Counted from the stretch's first letter, positions 24,666-36,152 are shown. The stretch: DNA of 64,000 nt from Girardinichthys multiradiatus (GCF_021462225.1 NC_061794.1:19547784-19611783), one strand, 5' to 3'. A program made the numbers and translations. Notes: generated by a model not told the origin, from the letters alone.

Positions 24666-26301
24666 GGCCTGACCTTCAAAAAGTTTGTGTGTACAAAACC
24701 ATACGCAAACTTGTTTGTATCTACAAACGAGGTGCTAATTGCCAAACAAGGTGTGTAAAATCAGAGGAACAGCAGACGCCAAGTTTTTAGCATGTTTGCC
24801 TTTGTCAATATGCAAAACATATGAGAAAGACCCAAACGTGCAAATTTATGGGAGGGGGATGTGCAAATTTAATCCTTTATCACATGCAACGAGATTTATC
24901 AAACCAGAAACGGATTGCGGTGCTGTTTTTGCGTCTAGATTTGGCATGTTTGAAATGCAGGGACTAAATGGGACGAAAAAATATCTGCTGTCGCTTTGGC
25001 GAGAAGGAGGCATAGATACATTAAAGATAATGGAGAGAGATAATCGTCTGTACATGTGTCAACAGATGTGGGTTGTCAAAATGAAAAATAATAAAAATAG
25101 ATAAGAATATAGGATTCTGTGTAGGATTATCTAAGGTCTGATTGGAGCCAACCACAAACAGAATCACACATCTATGATAAAACTCATTTCAACACTTTTT
25201 GTCTTGCATCTGGATTCTTCCAGTGCACCATCGCTCTTAGTGCGATCATCTGCTGCCAAAAGCACAAACCTGATCATAGTGAAATGCGCACATAACTGAT
25301 CACCCGCCTGAGAACTGCAGACAGCCAGTTAACTGTAATTGCAAGTTATACAAAGGACCTTCTGTTCTTTGATGTTAATAATATCTTTAATAGCAAAGAA
25401 ATAAAGATATTATAAGGCAGATTCAACCCTCCATTTGCAAACTGGACGTTAAAATCAAAGTCAGAGTAAAATCAGAGATAAAAAAGGCAGTCTATTCCAT
25501 GTTGTCACAACAACAGTGTATGATTTAACTTTGTCACTAAATAAAACAAATTGCATCATTGACAGTAACATTGTGTCTTTGCAGGGCGATCGGAGCTGGA
25601 TTAGCTTGATTAAGTTGTTTGAATGTGAACATATGCCAGGGGAGGGTTTATACAGCGAAAATTTTATTTGTTTCACCAAAAAACAGTTTCAACATCATTG
25701 GACAAAAATTATTTATGTACATAAATGTTCGATTTAAATTATTTGCAGGACATCACTGTCCTGCAAAGAATTTAAATCGAATGATCGAATGATTTTATGC
25801 TGCTAATATTACATTCAAGCTTATATATTGTGGCTGTTTATGATGAACTCCGACAGTTAACAAGCTGTGCGCGCTCCTGTAGTGCTTTCAGCCTAGACCA
25901 GCTGTCCCGTGTTCATACTGATGAAAAAGGATAAAAACCGAGAAAGGTTAATAAACTGTAACAGTTCAGAAAAGCAAGAGCAGAATGGAACAAAAGGAAA
26001 AAATTAGCAACTGGATCATTCATAATAATGCAGCACAACCACCCTTGCATTTTTCAAGCAACACAACAGGGAGAATCCGTATGCTTTTCCTCTTGTTCCG
26101 CTGGGGGCAGTGGCAGCCAGCCAGTAGCACACGCAATTTCCTCATTTAAATAGGGCGGTCTGCACCTCTTTTGCACCTGTTATCCTCTGCACTCACAATC
26201 TTTGAAGATCGCGGGGCAACACACCCACTTATACCACGTGCAATTTTTTGTTGTGCAAGCAATTTAGCGCCCTTTATTTTGGATCTTTGAAGATCAGGGC
26301 C
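24666..26301. mobile_element. Probable non-autonomous TIR DNA transposon
   Basis: The left end GGCCTGACCTTCAAAAAG and the right end, read as its reverse complement GGCCCTGATCTTCAAAGATC, form an imperfect terminal inverted repeat about 1.6 kb apart. ATCTTTGAAGATC also occurs subterminally at 26198-26210 and again at the right end (26283-26295). The overall look (TIR plus GC-richer flanks such as TTTAGCGCCC) suggests a PIF/Harbinger-like element, but no target duplication was found and no transposase is recognisable. The 121-codon frame at 24739-25104 lies inside and has no recognised motif. The hairpin at 25728-25781 lies near the middle. Confidence 0.5.
25711..25781. repeat. Palindrome plus 25-bp hairpin
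   Basis: ATTTATGTACATAAAT (25711-25726) is a perfect 16-bp palindrome. Directly after it, 25728-25752 pairs with 25757-25781 over 25 bp with one mismatch around a TCAC loop; the innermost part is GCAGGACA/TGTCCTGC. The structure lies within the probable TIR element. Confidence 0.9.
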
Positions 26302-28817
26302 TTAATGTTTTTAAATGTGAGATAAGGAAATGGAAAGAAAAACTGAAGTTGTCCAAACCTCACAGACAGGGAGACAGTTTCTTTTATCTAACACAAAAAG
26401 CAAAAATGCTCACACAGCCTGCTTATCTTCAAGATTTAACAACACGTGATGCAGTTTTAATGAAAATAAAAATACCATTATACAGCGACATAGAGGAATA
26501 GCAATTTAGCATCTGTGTACAATAGCAGCATTAAGGCAGTCAGTAAACAAGACACAAAAAAAGAAAAACAGCCAGAATGAGTCAGACTGCGCCGTTCTTG
26601 CCAATTGCTAACAATTTTCATAGTTATCCACAGTGGAAAAAGGAAATAAAGATTTTGCAGAGCCCTGGAGAGTTGTTTAGGCCTGAAACAGTTGCTATTG
26701 ACAACCACATCTGTGTGTGTCTTTAGTAGGGAAAATAATTTTATAAAATATTTTAATCCTCCATGATCTAATTCTGGTATTTGCAGATAATCTGCACATT
26801 TTATAGGCAACCCAAACAGACGTGAAGAAGGCATTAACATTTTTTAAGCAACAGCAAATTTAAGCTCCTGAGACTATTAAAAAAAATCTGTTCTCCAACA
26901 CTGATCTGAGTTGGAAAAATACAGAAAGTCATATATAAACCGGAGGGTGACCAGAATCTGAGTAGTTTAGCTAATCTAAATTCCCATCTCTTTCTGGTCA
27001 GTAAACAGGTCATTGCTAACAGGTTACAACACTCTTCCAGGTGGAGACTATTAAAGAGTAAACATGACTAAAATGTAGGTATATAAGTTAGTGTTAAAGA
27101 ATTAATTATAATGCTAATATAAGGCAAAACTGTCTTTTCTACAACAGTGTAGAACCAGCAAAATTGCTTGGTTACACTTTGTAGCATTCAGCTTCTGTCT
27201 GTAATGAAACACTGTGAATTTGTAAATGCTGCAAGCTTCTTGGAAAGCTCAGCTAAGGTATAGATCTACAATATTCACAGAATACCGATGGAGGCTGCTA
27301 TTTTGTGATGCACGCTTCTAACCTTGCTAATCACTAATAAAAGACACTAAAATCGCTGCATATTGCCTATGTAATAATTTGCCTTTATTTTAAAATAATA
27401 TGTAGTAATTAAAAAAGAAATCAACAAGTGAAAGATTTACAAAAAAACAGAAATCGGAAAGTGCACATCTGTAATCACAGGTTTGTTTAATATTATATAC
27501 ATTGTTAAAAAATGTCTTCAGAATTTCATGTTTTATCTTAAAGCCTGTTGGTGTTAAATTATTGTCCAATCTGAAGGGGTTAAATCTTTGCATAGAACCT
27601 ACTCCATTCAATTAAGCACAACATATATAAAATCCATAACTTCAGTAAGTTAAAATAACACCATGAATGAATTTTACTCTAAATTGTTTAAAGTATTGTT
27701 ATCTTTTTATTTTGACATCTTTAGATATCTTAGTTATTTGCCTGGGCAGAACATTTAGCTCATAATGTACATCACAGCCTGACTCTTGAAGGTCAGATGA
27801 TTGAAAGAAGTGGACACAAAGTTAATAAGGTATGAATTTGTCCATTTTGTTAATGGCTCATGGTTCAACAGGCAAGTAGAAAATGAAAGGTTGCCATAAT
27901 ACAATGAATAAATAAAACTAGAGAAAATAAGCAATAAACAACTTGAGCAACCAGGAATTGAAACAATTACTTGCGATTTTGGGAGAATTCAACCATGCTG
28001 TGAATGATGCGTTTTAAACATTGTGGTTGAATTAACTCATGAATTGTGCTGCCAATTTAGGTTTTCGTTTTTTTCAGTCTGTCAGTTCAGGAATTAACAT
28101 GCCTGAGTGTGCTTCAGTGTCTGAGCTGAGAAAACGTGTCCTGTGTTAAAGATGTGAAAATGTACAGCATGTAGGCAGGTACAAATCTTCGGGGCAATGT
28201 GGCAACACTGAGAAAAATAACACACAAAAGGACAAAAAGAGCTGGGAACTACAGATGGTTTATGTGTGTATAATATACAGTTTGAAGAAGATGTTTTAAG
28301 ATGTTATTTTAAAAGGTTTATAGAAGTCTGCACTTTGGGAAAAAAATGCAATACAACACAATAACATATCTGCTGTATGTGTTCTTCTAAAGTGAGACCT
28401 GATTACCTACCGATTGGATACGTGTTTGAATTCTAACAGCTTGAACCAGGGCAAAGATTAAGTATCTATCTTAAATACTGTTTGAGAGCTCAGCAGAATG
28501 AATACATCATTTACTTGTGTTTGTCTGATATTTTCTGTGTTGTCAGAACAGAGAGTGTTCATGTCTGGTCTGTTTCAGGATCCGAGATGGGTTCACTCCA
28601 GATACCAGACTCTGGCATGATATAAAGTGTTCCAAGGGTTTAGTGTGAAAGCATTGTATACCACTGTCTTATCTACTCTTTTGCCAAATAGGGAAGTCAC
28701 ACTTAAATTATACATATAATTTTTTTTAAATGAAGAGCTGAATTGTTCCAAACTTATTGGTTTCGACAATAAGATAATTTTTCTTAGTATCGGAGTCGAG
28801 TTTGAAATTTTTGTATC
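26302..28817. other. Unique AT-rich stretch
   Basis: No family or exon was recognised. The largest frame (26478-26840, minus, 120 codons) is hydrophobic toward its C-terminus but has no initiation context, splice sites or motif that would support it as a gene. Confidence 0.55.
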
Positions 28818-29007
28818 GTGACAACCAGGGGTGAAAGTAGTTTTAAATTCTTGCCGGTACTTAGGGGCGGAGCTAGAGGGGTGTGCTGGGGGGGCACTGG
28901 GGGCATAGTACAAACTTAAACTAATTAAAACGTATCAATATTTTACTTTAATGTAGGCTGTCTGTATAAGGCAGAAATTAGAATTACTTGGCAATGTAGA
29001 GTATATA

Positions 29008-30275
29008 CAGGGGTTGGACAATGAAACTGAAACACCTGGTTTTAGACCACAATAATTTATTAGTATGGTGTAGGGCCTCCTTTTGCGGCCAATGCAGCGT
29101 CAATTCATCTTGGGAATGACATATACAAGTCCTGCACAGTGGTCAGAGGGATTGTAAGCCATTCTTCTTGCAGGATAGTGGCCAGGTCACTACGTGATAC
29201 TGGTGGAGGAAAACGTTTCCTGACTCGCTCCTCCAAAACAGCCCAAGGTGGCTCAATAATATTTAGATCTGGTGACTGTGCAGGCCATGGGAGATGTTCA
29301 ACTTCACTTTCATGTTCATCAAACCAATCTTTCACCAGTCTTGCTGTGTGTATTGGTGCATTGTCATCCTGATACACGGCACCGCCTTCAGGATACAATG
29401 TTTGAACCATTGGATGCACATGGTCCTCAAGAATGGTTCGGTAGTCCTTGGCAGTGACGCCCATCTAGCACAAGTATTGGGCCAAGGGAATGCCATGATA
29501 TGGTAGCCCAAACCATTACTGATCCACTCCCATGCTTCACTCTGAGCATGCCACAGTCGGGGTTTTACGCTTCTTTGGGGCTTCTCCACACCGTAACTCT
29601 CCCGGATGTGGGAAAAACAGTAAAGGTGGACTCATCAGAGAACAATACATGTTTCACATTGTCCACAGCCCAAGATTTGTGCTCCTTGCACCATTGAAAC
29701 CGACGTTTGGCATTGGCATGACTGACCAAAGGTTTGGCTATAGCAACCCGGCCGTGTATATTGACCCTGTGGAGCTCCCGACGGACAGTTCTGGTGGAAA
29801 CAGGAGAGTTGAGGTGCACATTTAATTCTGCCGTGATTTGGGCAGCCGTGGTTTTATGTTTTTTGGATACAATCCGGGTTAGCACCCGAACGTCCCTTTC
29901 AGACAGCTTCCTCTTGCGTCCACACTTAATCCTGTTGGATGTGGTTCGTCCTTCTTGGTGGTATGCTGACATTACCCTGGATACCGTGGCTCTTGATACA
30001 TCACAAAGACTTGCTGTCTTGGTCACAGATGCGCCAGCAAGACGTGCACCAAGAATTTGTCCTTTTTTGAACTCTGGTATGTCACCCATAATGACGTGTG
30101 CATTTCAATACTTTGAGCAAAACTGTGCTCTTACCCTGCTAATTGAACCATTACACTCTGGTCTCACTGGTGCAATGAGCAATCAATGAAGACTGGCTAC
30201 CAGGCTGGTCCAATTTAGCCATGAAACCTCCCACACTAAAATGACAGGTGTTTCAGTTTCATTGTCCAACCCCTG
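29008..30275 (-). mobile_element. Full-length Tc1 element nested in the hAT element
   Basis: The terminal inverted repeats begin CAGGGGTTGGACAATGAAAC at 29008 and end with its reverse complement at 30275. TA dinucleotides flank it at 29006-29007 and 30276-30277. The length is 1268 bp with the transposase on the minus strand. A second copy of the family lies at 37554-38791 in the opposite orientation. It is structurally complete but its gene is broken. Confidence 0.93.
29060..30089 (-). pseudogene. Tc1 transposase pseudogene, nested copy
   Basis: The gene would encode a DDE transposase that cuts and pastes the element by binding its terminal repeats. The first 174 codons (29565-30089) hold the two N-terminal helix-turn-helix regions (KGQILGARLAGASVTKTASL; RKRKLSERDVRVLTRIVSK) and the first catalytic Asp in VLFSDESTF. 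A TAA follows WRSPKEA, where the sister copy has TAC. A 2-bp deletion near 29460 then shifts the frame. The rest (29105-29464) carries the second Asp in YQDDNAPIH and the Glu in SPDLNIIEPPW. A TGA at 29105-29107 cuts off the last 15 or so codons seen in the sister copy. The 1030-bp span plus the 2-bp loss equals 344 codons including the stop. Confidence 0.92.
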
Positions 30276-31136
30276 TATATATATTTCAATTGTTAAAGAA
30301 CTGCCATGTATGAAACAATGATAAACCATTTTCTGATGCATAAGTTTTCATCTTCAGTTTCCGTCTTTTCTTTTGAACAATTAGGTTATTGTTCTCAGCA
30401 TTGTGGTCAAGTTTTGATTTAATTTAAATTAAAAATTTGACAGTTCGGTTGTTTTCGCATTTTTTATTTAAAAGTCTGTAGATGGTAAGTGATTTATTGT
30501 TTGTCCTGTCCTAATGCAAGCAGCGTTTTTTTATGTCTGTGCACCACCTGTGTAAAATCTCCCAGTCCATTAAATCGAATGCAGAAATCTCCTTGGCAAC
30601 CATTCTGTTTTGGAGGTAAGCGTAGTGTATGTGAAATCTCTGGTCATAAACAGTGTTTTCGAGCTGTACTGTGTTGTTGTAATACAGCAAAATAACATGA
30701 AACACAACTAGTTACTCTCACTTTGCTTTTAACTGGGGTATTTAGCAGCGAGCAAACAGACATTAAACATAGCGGTGCTCGTTTTAAAAGCTGGCCGTTC
30801 ACAAAAGCCTCAAACTCCGAGGGGAAAGAAGCAAAGCAAGAGCATTGAGGCTCCAGCATAGAAGAACAGTTCAGAAACAATTTGGAATGAGGGGAAAATA
30901 GCTATATTTATAAACAGATTAAGTCGTGTTTTAGACTACCTATTGGTAGCGGATCTGATCTTCTTTGTGTGCTCGTGAGTTTTTGCGGCCGTAACTGGTT
31001 CTGGATGACGGCTTCATAGCAGACAGCCGTTCTTCCCTCTTCCCAGTACTGCGTACCGGCGCAGAATCTTTTAGTTGTACGCAGTACCGGACCATACCGG
31101 CTCACTTTCACCCCTGGTGAACACCATACTACTAGC

Positions 31137-31390
31137 TAACATAGCGACTCGGATCAACAGTCAAACATGGTGGTGGTAGTGTGATGATCTGGGGCTGCTG
31201 TGCTTCTCCATGGCTGTGCAACTGGCTATAGTTGATGGAAGTATGAATTCTTCTCTCTAGCAGAAAATCCTTAGGGACATTGTCCTGCCAGCAAGTTGTG
31301 ACTTGAAATTCAAGATCACTTGGATTAAACAGCTGGGCAGTGATCTAAAGCACACCATTAACCACCCTAAATGGCCACAATAAATATAGG
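31137..31390 (+). mobile_element. Tc1-like transposase fragment beside the hAT element
   Basis: CAACAGTCAAACATGGTGGT, then GGTAGTGTGATGATCTGGGG, encodes the conserved VKHGGGSVMIWG of Tc1 transposases. ATGAATTCTTCTCTCTAGCA, then GAAAATCC, matches the NSALYQKIL region with a stop. It fades into unrecognisable sequence after the AAAGCACACCATTAACCACC segment. It begins about 20 bp from the hAT end, so the hAT element may have inserted next to or into it. Confidence 0.7.
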
Positions 31391-32046
31391 TTTTGAATTG
31401 GCATAGGAAAACTGTCGATTTAAATTAATTCATTAAAAGAGTGCATGTGTTTATGTTCAGCTGTACTAGATTATCAGTTTGCTCCAATGGTAGAACAATG
31501 TAGGTTTGACCATCTCTTATTGTCTTAAAATAATTCAGCATCCTGTTTATATGACCAGGCAGCAGCAAGGTTTATTGTCTTTCCTTACTGTAGCATCTAG
31601 CTGTTAATGTCCAGCATACAAAGGGTTGGGCTCTCAGCCAAGGAGTACTAAAACATTTGCTCACTGGGAATCTGCCGAGCATTTTCAAACTTCTTTATAA
31701 CAATAAATACATAAATGATCAGCTCTTTATATAAGTGCTCTTAGGCTGCAACAGCAGCTACTGAGGAATCTTGAGCTAAGAATTTGCAGCTGGAGCCTGT
31801 GATACAGTGCTTTAGGGTGTGTATTATACTGTGCATTATAAGCATTGGGGTGGGAGGTTGGTTAGGATTTTAGCTTTAGTCCCAACTTTTGACAAGATTT
31901 GTTTTAGCACTAACATAAAGAGCAATTTCCCCAACTTTCTCCTTTAGCCAAATTAGCTTTTCTTATTTAGATGAATATTTATCTCAAAAGAGACAAATGA
32001 TTATTGACATATTTTTAATAAAAAATAATTTTTCCAGTAGTTGTTA
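31391..32046. other. Unique AT-rich stretch
   Basis: Nothing was recognised here. Confidence 0.55.
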
Positions 32047-32204
32047 GTGCGTGTGTTTCTGTGTTGCCCTATGATGGACTGGCAAACTGTCCAGGGTCTA
32101 CCCTGCCTATTGCCCAATATCAGCTGGAGATAGGCACGGGCACCCCTGTGACCCTGCAAGGACAAGTGAGGAAGGACAAAGGATGGATGGATGGATGGAT
32201 GGAT
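32047..32204 (+). repeat. 5'-truncated SINE, copy D, with (GGAT)6 tail
   Basis: Only the second half of the SINE is present, from TGTGTTTCTGTGTTGCCCT through CTGGAGATAGGCACGGGC. It ends in six GGAT units (32181-32204). This copy shows the tetranucleotide tail that other copies have lost and confirms the element's 3' end. Confidence 0.8.
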
Positions 32205-32353
32205 CTTTCCAATTTCAGTGCTAGCATTTAGACAACAATTCATCAATAACCTAAAGGACAGCCTGCTCTATATTTACAAATGTATACATGAGATGTAGGG
32301 ATTATCTTCAATGTTGTCTACTACTGAAGGTTATGTGCCTTAATACACTGCTA

Positions 32354-33682
32354 ATAATCAGAATCAGAATCAGCTTTATTGCAAAGTTCGTCCATACAAA
32401 CAAGGAATTTGACTCCAGTACACTTTGGTTGTTGTTTTTTTATGCGTTATAAGAAATATTTATGCATATGTCTTTATGTCCTTAAATATACATATATACA
32501 AAAGTGCATTTGCAACTTCAGTATGCAGTTGTTTGGTACTCTATTAAATGTTCATCAGAGAAACAGCCTGGGGGGAGAAACTGTCTCTGTGGCAACTGGT
32601 TTTAGTAAACAGTGCTCTGTAGCGACGGCCTGAGGGTAAAACTCTGAATAGTTTTTGTGCAGGGTGTGTGGGGTCTGCAGAGATTTTAGCAGCTCTTTTC
32701 CTGACCCTAGACCTGTATAAGTCCTGGATGGAGGGAAGGTCAGCCCTGATTATTCTGTCTGCCGACCTGATTATTCGTTGCAGTCTGGATCTGTCCTGTT
32801 TTGTTGATGAGCCAAACCACACTGAGATGGATGAAGACAGGACAGACTGAATGATGGCAGTGTAGAAGATGACCAGCAGCTCCTGTGGAAGGTTGAACTT
32901 CTTGAGTTGCCTCAGGAAGTACAGTCTCTGCTGGGCCTTCTTCCGAACAGTGTCTATGTGTGAGGACAATCTTAGGTCCTCAGAGATGGTGGTTCCTAAG
33001 AACCTGAAGTGGTCCACAGCTGACACGGTGTTGTTGAGGATGTTGTATGTGGGTGGTGTTCTCCGAAAGTCCACCACCATTTCCACGGTGTTGAGTGGGT
33101 TGAGTTCAAGGTAGTTCTGAGAACACCAGTGTACCAGCCGATCCACCTCCTGCAGACTCATCACCATCCTGGATCAGACCAATGACAGTGGTGTCATCTG
33201 CAAACTTCAGGAGTTTCACGGACAAGTCCGCTGAGGTGCAGTCATTTGTGTACAAGGAGAAGGGACGTGGGGAGAGAACACACCCCTGGGGGGCACCAGT
33301 ACTTATTGATCTGGTGCGAGAGAAGATGCTTCCCAGTCTCACCTGCTGCTGTCGGTCCGTCAGGAAGCTGTTGTTCCACTGAGTGGAGGCTGGGACGTTG
33401 AGCTGGGTGAGTTTCTGGTGGAGGACGTCTGGTATGATGGTGTTGAAGGCCGAGCTGAAGTCTACAAACAGGATCCTGGCGTATGTCCCTGGACTGTCGA
33501 GGTGTTGCAGGATGAAGTGTAGACCTAGGTTAACAGCATCATCTGCCGACCTGTTTGCTCGGTAAGCAAACTGAAGGAGGTCCAGCAGGGGGCCTGTGAT
33601 GTCTTTCAGGTGCTTCCACACCAGCCGCTCAAAGGATTTCATGACCACAGACGTCAGGGCTACAGGCATGTAGTCATAATAA
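32354..33682 (-). mobile_element. 5'-truncated LINE (CR1/Rex1-like)
   Basis: This is a minus-strand non-LTR retrotransposon. Its 3' end at low coordinates carries tandem AATCAG units (on the minus strand, CTGATT) next to CTTTATTGCAAAGTTCG, a simple-repeat tail like those of CR1-related fish LINEs. The coding part covers the fingers and palm of the reverse transcriptase to the C-terminus. Homology begins abruptly near 33680, typical of incomplete reverse transcription. Clade assignment (Rex1/CR1 versus L2) comes from the protein look and is not certain. Confidence 0.82.
32544..33682 (-). pseudogene. LINE reverse transcriptase, 3' portion, frameshifted
   Basis: Two overlapping minus-strand frames together cover the reverse transcriptase. 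The first (33106-33729, real homology from about 33680) shows RT motif A in LFVDFSSAFNTI (catalytic Asp near 33461), motif B in TGAPQGCVLSP, and the catalytic FADD near 33195-33204. Near 33150 the frame shifts through a small deletion after IQDGDESA. The second frame (32544-33167) continues EVDRLVHWCSQNYLELN, FLGTTISEDL and QRLYFLRQLKKF, then a C-terminal region with ADPTHPAQKLFRVLPSGRRY, ending at a stop near 32544. There is no N-terminal endonuclease. The protein would copy its own RNA at a nicked target site; this copy cannot be autonomous. Confidence 0.9.
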
Positions 33683-34039
33683 CTAGTTTGCTTTACTAAT
33701 ACTGGAATCGAACTGTGCCTACCAAGCAATCACCAAGTAGGCTTTTTTTGTTTAAGATACAAACAATTTCTAAATTGTCCAAAGATGTCTAGACTAAAAT
33801 TTGTTATATTTTTGTCAACTGGTGAAGGTTTTTTCAGACATCTAGTCATAATCTCGAGGTGTTGCGTCCATTATCATACCCGTTTCTTCCCTGTTGTACT
33901 CCTTTTTTCTCCGTCCATGCCCCATGTCCTGTTCTCTGTGCCATTTTCATTTTTTTATTTTATTAAACTACTTCACCTTTTTAGATAGTGAACTCAGAAT
34001 TGCAGGCATCACCCTTTTTACTCCAAATGAAATAAGGTG
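33683..34039. other. Short unique stretch
   Basis: Nothing was recognised between the LINE truncation point and the next Tc1 relic. It is pyrimidine-rich at about 33885-33960. Confidence 0.5.
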
Positions 34040-34630
34040 ATTATGGCAAAATACTTAAGGTCTTTGTCCCTGGTTGCAATTACGAACTATATTCTGGTTC
34101 TTTTGTTTTCTTTCGGAGTAATGGCTTATGCCTTGCAGAGTGGCATTTTAGCCTAAGTCGATACCAGACTTGTTTCAAAGTAGAAAACAGAACTCTTATC
34201 AGCTTCTGCCAAAGTCTTCACAAGGTGTTTTGCTTTTGCTCAGTGATAGGTTCACTCATTTCACACCAAGAGAGGTTCATCTCTGGGAGGTCCTTCATGA
34301 ACAGTATCATGGCTCGGCATTCCCAGCTGTTTATACTTGAATACAACTGTTTGAACAGATTAACAATGGCACCTTCAGACATCTGGAAAATGTACCCAAA
34401 AATGAACCAGACTTGTGAACGTCCAAAATTTTCTTCATGATATCTTAATTGGTTCCTTTTATTTTTTTTGTGATGTCACATAAGGAAGCAGTGAGACTGA
34501 GGTATTGCCTCAAAATACATTCATAAATTTTAAACTTAATATTAAACTTAAATGTTATGAATGATCAAAAGCTTACAAAATCATGGCATCATGCCAGCTT
34601 TCCCAAATTGTTTAAAGGCAGAAAACAGGA
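34040..34630 (-). mobile_element. Degenerate Tc1 element of the Sleeping Beauty/salmonid type
   Basis: On the plus strand the stretch carries GGTCTTTGTCCCTGGTTGCA, CTTCACAAGGTGTTTTGCTT, AGAGAGGTTCATCTCTGGGA, CAGCTGTTTATACTTGAATA and GAACCAGACTTGTGAACGTC. These match, from recall, the reverse complement of the N-terminal and middle parts of salmonid-type Tc1 transposases. It then passes into the 5' untranslated region (AAATTGTTTAAAGGCAGAAA). Reading frames are broken throughout. The catalytic C-terminal half is not seen. Confidence 0.75.
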
Positions 34631-35469
34631 TGAAAATTGTTCATCTGTACTTAATTGAATGAGCCCTTTATTGGTTTGGTTTTCCTAGCATTTACAAATG
34701 ATGTAGAAACTTTGTTTGTGGTCATTGAGACACCAGCATTAAATGTATTAACAGGACCAAAACTGCTCAGCGCAAATGTGGTTTAAACTTGTATATCTAC
34801 ATCAGGCCATCATGTCTAAATAAGGTCTATGTGCTAAAATCAGGTCCATGGTTCAGTGCACAGTAGATATAATAAGGTAAAGGGTTTGCACATTTTAAGT
34901 TATAAGACTGCAGTGTTCCAGACTGAACAAAACTAACAGCTAGAAGTCCAGTAATTCAACATTGTCAACTTAAAGATTTTTGTGTACATGGATGGACAGA
35001 TGGGTGGATTTTGAGTCAAGTTGCTCATCAAGTTGATCTTAAAAGAAAAAAAAAAAGCACAATCTTCCTCCTCTAGTGAGCTACAAACAAATCAAACAGG
35101 TTAACCAATGTTCCATGAAGCTCTCACAACATAATGATACCCAGGCTGCAGTATTTATACCATGTCGATCTCTTTCCAAAACAAATTGCCAGTAAAGAAT
35201 AATTTACCCCAACTTCAAGGCCTGCCAAATGCATAAAACCTTTAGTGATGATGCTACACATCAAGCAAAATCATTTAACAACTCAGCAGCTCAGCCTGAA
35301 ACTTGGGAAAATAATCATAATACAAGAAATTATAATAATGATATTTACTTTGAGTTCTGGGCAACATGAGATGTGAGCGGTAAAACAAATTACCCAACAA
35401 TGCTTCATGCTAGCGAGCCAATAAATCTTCCGAAGAGCGTGTGCTTGTTTTAAGCAAGATTTGCATGTA
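34631..35469. other. Unique AT-rich stretch
   Basis: Nothing was recognised here. Confidence 0.55.
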
Positions 35470-36152
35470 AAGTTACTTGCAAAAGTATTAATACCCCTTG
35501 AATCTTTACACATTTCATCACAACCACAAACATATTTTATTGTGATGTTATGTATTAGACTAACGATAGTAAATATCTGTCAAGTGGAAGTAATATTTGG
35601 TTTTCAATGCTTTTAGAAATAAAAGATGAAAGGGTGTAGAATATTTATTTATTTGTATTTAGCTAGCTGTTTCTCCAACTAAGACTGTTTTCCAGCCCCT
35701 AATATGGTATTTTCCTTGAAATGTGCTGTAAATAGCTCTATCCTTTAACTCTTACCAGTTTACTTGTCCCTGCTGCAGAAAAGCCAAAAGCCATCCCACA
35801 GTATGATGCTGCCACCATAATGTTCCTCCATGGGGATCTTCATTATGTTGTTTGTTTATTAATGTATTTTAACAAAGTTCTGAGACATTCACAGAATCAC
35901 TGGATTTATACTGAGACTAAATTACATACAGGGGGGCTTGTTTACTAATTACATGACTTCTGAGAGCAAGTGGTTGATTTTATTTAAGGGTATGACATTA
36001 CAGGGGGTGGAATCTATATGAATGTTATACATTGCAGAATTTTATTTGCAAAGCATTTTCAAAACCACCCATCAATTTTCTTCTTCTTCACAAATATAAT
36101 GTGACAAAATGTGAAAAAGTTCAAGAAGTATCAATACGTTTGAAACGCACAG
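35470..36152 (-). mobile_element. Internally deleted Tc1 (683 bp) with both ends
   Basis: The left end has CTTGCAAAAGTATTAATACC. The right end, AGAAGTATCAATACGTTTGA, is its degenerate inverse. TA dinucleotides flank it at 35468-35469 and 36153-36154. Inside, TCCCTGCTGCAGAAAAGCC and CAGTATGATGCTGCCACCAT derive from the transposase core (minus strand), and ATTTATACTGAGACTAAATT from the 5' untranslated region. Most of the gene is gone, so this is a MITE-like derivative of the family at 1612-2765 and 61665-62902. Confidence 0.82.

Larger units (their letters stand above)
28826..31116. mobile_element. Non-autonomous hAT element, interrupted by a Tc1
   Basis: The ends are inverted copies of CAGGGGTGAAAGT: the left end starts CAGGGGTGAAAGTAG and the right end reads CTCACTTTCACCCCTG. 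Both have nearby CCGGTAC motifs, as in fish hAT elements. The flanks GTGACAAC (28818-28825) and GTGAACAC (31117-31124) agree at 6 of 8 positions, fitting the 8-bp hAT target duplication. Removing the inner Tc1 (29008-30275 plus one TA) leaves about 1.0 kb, too short for a hAT transposase, and none is visible. A G-rich subterminal block lies at 28864-28903. Confidence 0.82.

Noticed and set aside
24739..25104. 121-codon frame as a host gene
   Set aside because: It lies within a probable non-autonomous transposon and shows no recognised domain or splice structure.
26478..26840. 120-codon frame with a hydrophobic C-terminus as a membrane protein gene
   Set aside because: No motif, no supported start or splice sites, and a length compatible with chance.
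29734..30189. 151-codon plus-strand frame, and similar antisense frames at 37748-38083 and 38346-38714
   Set aside because: They are antisense shadows of the Tc1 transposase pseudogenes.
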